The translations under genes were made by a program, and so were the position numbers. A model generated the notes under the pieces. The model was not told the origin of the DNA. It saw only the letters and a program-made list of their open reading frames with translations, and made no database searches. Source: Frankiaceae bacterium (GTDB lineage: Bacteria; Actinomycetota; Actinomycetes; Mycobacteriales; SCTD01). Taken from it: a DNA stretch of 6,821 nucleotides. Of this stretch, positions 5,249 to 6,821 are shown piece after piece; the first letter of the stretch is position 1; each line of letters opens with the position of its first letter. Where the stretch lies: contig CANKBT010000170.1 of the NCBI GenBank assembly GCA_947479995.1, forward strand, positions 1 to 6,821, in the 5' to 3' direction.

Positions 5249-5254
5249 AGGAGG
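5249..5254 (+). promoter_or_regulatory. Ribosome binding site (AGGAGG) fixing the lyase GTG start
   Basis: A perfect AGGAGG ends four bases before the GTG at 5259 and decides this unusual start over any downstream ATG; the first internal Met in frame is at residue 142. The strength of the site suggests independent, efficient initiation after the terminator. Confidence 0.8.
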
Positions 5255-5258
5255 CAGC

Positions 5259-6479
5259 GTGCGGCACTTCGACTACCTGACCGACGCCCAGCGCCAGGCG
5301 CTGTTCGCCGTCGCACCCCTGCCGGTGGGGCGCGCCGCCCCGCGGGCGGCCCTCGCACTGGCCCTCGGCGCCACGCTCTACAGCCCCGGCACCCGCACCG
5401 ACCTCGGCGGCGACGCGCGCCGGGCCGCCAGCATCGGGACCACGAGCCAGGTCTGGTGCCTGGAGGACTCGATCCCCCACGACGCCGTGCCGCAGGCGCA
5501 GGCGCAGGTCGTCCGCGCGCTGCAGGGCCTCGGCGACCGCGACCGGCTGCCCCTGCTGTTCGTCCGCGTGCGCACGCCCGAGCAGCTCGTCGAGGTGGCC
5601 GCGCAGGCCGGCGACGCGGTCGCGCGGCTCACCGGCTTCGTGCTGCCGAAGTTCCTCGGCGGCGACGAGGGGCGGGCGTGGATGCAGGCGCTCGAGCAGG
5701 CGCAGGCCGCCTCCGGCGCTCGGCTGTTCGGCATGCCGGTGCTCGAGCACCCCGACCTCGCCTGGCGCGAGACGCGCGCAGCCCACCTCGACGCCGTCCG
5801 CGCGGTGCTCGACGCCCACCGCGAGCAGGTGCTGGCCGTGCGCGTCGGCGGCACCGACCTGTCGGGGCTGTTCGGCCTGCGCCGCGACAGCGACACGACC
5901 ATCTGGGACGTCGCCGTCGTGCGCGACGTGCTCGCCGACGTCCTCAACGTCTTCACCCGCCACGGCGACTGGACGGTCAGCGGGCCGGTCTGGGAGCACT
6001 TCGCCGGCGACCGCCTGTTCAAGAGCCAGCTGCGCGAGACGCCGTTCGAGAACCACCGCAGCATGCGGCTGCGCGAGCGCCTCGTCCGCGACGACGTCGA
6101 CGAGCTGCTGCGCGAGGTCACGCTCGACCGCGCGAACGGCTTCTCCGGCAAGACCGTCATCCACCCGACGCACGTCTCGGTGGTCAACGCGCTGCACGCC
6201 GTCGTCCGCGACGAGTACGACGACGCGCTCACCGTGCTCGCCGGCCGGGGCTCGGGCGGCGTCGTGCCCTCCCCGAGCGGCGGCAAGATGAACGAGCTCG
6301 GCCCGCACGCGCTGTGGGCCGAGCAGGTCGCCGCCCGCGCCGCCGTCTACGGCGTGCTCGCCGAGCCCGACGGCGTCGTGCAGCTGCTCGACGCCGGCTG
6401 GCGGGCCGCCCAGGCGGCGTACGGCGCGGGCGCCGGCGGGCCGGCCGTCGTGCCGTCGCCGGCCGCGTCCACCCCGTGA
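5259..6479 (+). CDS. CitE/HpcH-like TIM-barrel C-C bond lyase of the Ter biosynthetic module
   Basis: A 406-residue protein, longer than typical CitE (about 280-300). CitE-type landmarks appear in barrel order: LYSPGTRTDL (40-49, cf. L-x-V-P-G-x-R), WCLEDSIP (66-73, cf. LEDSV), LFVRVRT (100-106), GFVLPKF (126-132), RLFGMPVLE (155-163), RVGGTDLSGLFGLRR (195-209) and the signature FSGKTVIHPTHVSVVNAL (295-312). These enzymes use Mg2+ to cleave or form C-C bonds of acyl-CoA or oxoacid substrates. This subgroup, named C-C_Bond_Lyase in Pfam, is associated with ter operons, and its substrate is unknown. The tail 385-406 is Ala/Gly/Pro-rich and probably disordered. The stop overlaps the next gene's GTG in a GTGA tetranucleotide, implying coupled translation with the phosphoribosyltransferase-like protein. 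The family is confident; the reaction is inferred. Confidence 0.88.
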   Translation: MRHFDYLTDAQRQALFAVAPLPVGRAAPRAALALALGATLYSPGTRTDLGGDARRAASIGTTSQVWCLEDSIPHDAVPQAQAQVVRALQGLGDRDRLPLLFVRVRTPEQLVEVAAQAGDAVARLTGFVLPKFLGGDEGRAWMQALEQAQAASGARLFGMPVLEHPDLAWRETRAAHLDAVRAVLDAHREQVLAVRVGGTDLSGLFGLRRDSDTTIWDVAVVRDVLADVLNVFTRHGDWTVSGPVWEHFAGDRLFKSQLRETPFENHRSMRLRERLVRDDVDELLREVTLDRANGFSGKTVIHPTHVSVVNALHAVVRDEYDDALTVLAGRGSGGVVPSPSGGKMNELGPHALWAEQVAARAAVYGVLAEPDGVVQLLDAGWRAAQAAYGAGAGGPAVVPSPAASTP

Positions 6480-6821
6480 CGGCCGCTCCTGCCGCCGCCC
6501 CCGTCCGGCTGGGCGGCGCCTGCGCGGTGGTCGAGGAGGGCCTCGGCCTGTCCTGGACGCTGCTGGGCGACGCCGACGGCCGCGGCCTCGCGCCGCTCGT
6601 CGCCCTCGCGCTGCGCGACAACCCCAAGCGCGCGCAGCTCGTCGTCTCGCCCGTGCTCGGCAAGCACCTGCCGGTCGCCCCGGCCGACGCGGTCGGCGCG
6701 GCCCGCCGGCTCGCCGCGCTCGTGCCGGCCGGCGCGTCGTCGGTGCTGGGCTACTGCGAGACGGCCACCTCGCTCGGCCACCTCGTCGCCGAGGCGCTCG
6801 ACGCGCCCTACGTCCACACCA
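6476..6821 (+). CDS. Phosphoribosyltransferase-like protein of the Ter module (PRTase_2 type), 3' partial
   Basis: This frame begins with GTG at 6476 in a four-base overlap with the lyase stop and stays open for 115 residues to the window end. Readable landmarks are LGLSWTLLG (23-31), LALRDNPKRAQLVVSPVLGKHLP (44-66) and SVLGYCETATSLGHLVAEAL (89-108), then APYVHT. The NPKR and VLGKH blocks and the ETAT-x-LGH segment match my memory of phosphoribosyltransferase-like proteins encoded next to TerD and the CitE-like lyase, commonly followed by a TRSP domain. The ETATSLG loop sits where type I PRTases hold their PRPP-binding DDxxTTG loop but has only one acidic residue. A role in transferring phosphoribose to an unknown base is inferred. 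The C-terminal part, including any TRSP domain, lies beyond the window. Confidence 0.82.
   Translation, partial: MTAAPAAAPVRLGGACAVVEEGLGLSWTLLGDADGRGLAPLVALALRDNPKRAQLVVSPVLGKHLPVAPADAVGAARRLAALVPAGASSVLGYCETATSLGHLVAEALDAPYVHT

Noticed and set aside
5046..6308. Long minus-strand open frame opposite the lyase gene
   Set aside because: It runs through the strong terminator hairpin, has no recognisable domain, and the plus strand carries clear CitE-type motifs.
6347..6817. Minus-strand open frame at the right edge
   Set aside because: It overlaps the lyase end and the PRTase-like start, whose conserved NPKR, VLGKH and ETATSLGH blocks support the plus strand.
1..6821. CRISPR array, insertion sequence, phage or attachment site at the tRNAs
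   Set aside because: No spaced direct repeats, transposase or integrase motifs, or duplicated tRNA 3' ends were seen; the DNA looks compositionally uniform.

Overview
The window is very GC-rich DNA with the G/C-loaded third codon positions, GTG starts and gene families of a high-GC actinobacterium (class Actinomycetes). The tRNA-Glu/Asp/Phe cluster, a DesA3-like acyl desaturase and a TerD stress operon fit this. The genus cannot be fixed from the sequence.

Layout: (1) 16-1452 (+) is a membrane-anchored calcineurin-like metallophosphoesterase with a predicted extracytoplasmic catalytic domain. Its stop codon lies inside a small hairpin. (2) 1490-1763 (+) is a compact cluster of tRNA-Glu(UUC), tRNA-Asp(GUC) and tRNA-Phe(GAA), separated by short spacers that contain no T. 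(3) 1797-2540 (-) is a cysteine-free MerR-family regulator transcribed divergently from (4) 2646-3776 (+), a membrane fatty acid desaturase with three histidine boxes. The 105-bp gap between them carries a perfect inverted repeat, GTGACAT-N6-ATGTCAC, a probable operator. It also carries a possible leaderless start for the regulator and an inverted repeat touching the desaturase ribosome binding site.

(5) 3859-4437 and 4442-5143 (+) are two translationally coupled TerD-domain proteins, preceded by a recognisable promoter and a leader hairpin and followed by a very strong hairpin terminator (5176-5213). (6) 5259-6479 (+) is a CitE/HpcH-like TIM-barrel C-C lyase. It overlaps by four bases the start of (7) a phosphoribosyltransferase-like gene of the PRTase_2 type (6476 to the window end, partial).

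Items 5-7 look like the left part of a Ter stress system with its associated biosynthetic module. That module has been predicted from comparative genomics (Anantharaman, Iyer and Aravind) to make a nucleoside-like metabolite. To my knowledge its product has not been determined, so this is the most interesting system here. The second candidate for something undescribed is the MerR-desaturase pair, which suggests direct control of membrane lipid unsaturation by a non-metal MerR protein. All functional statements rest on motif reading; no database search was run.
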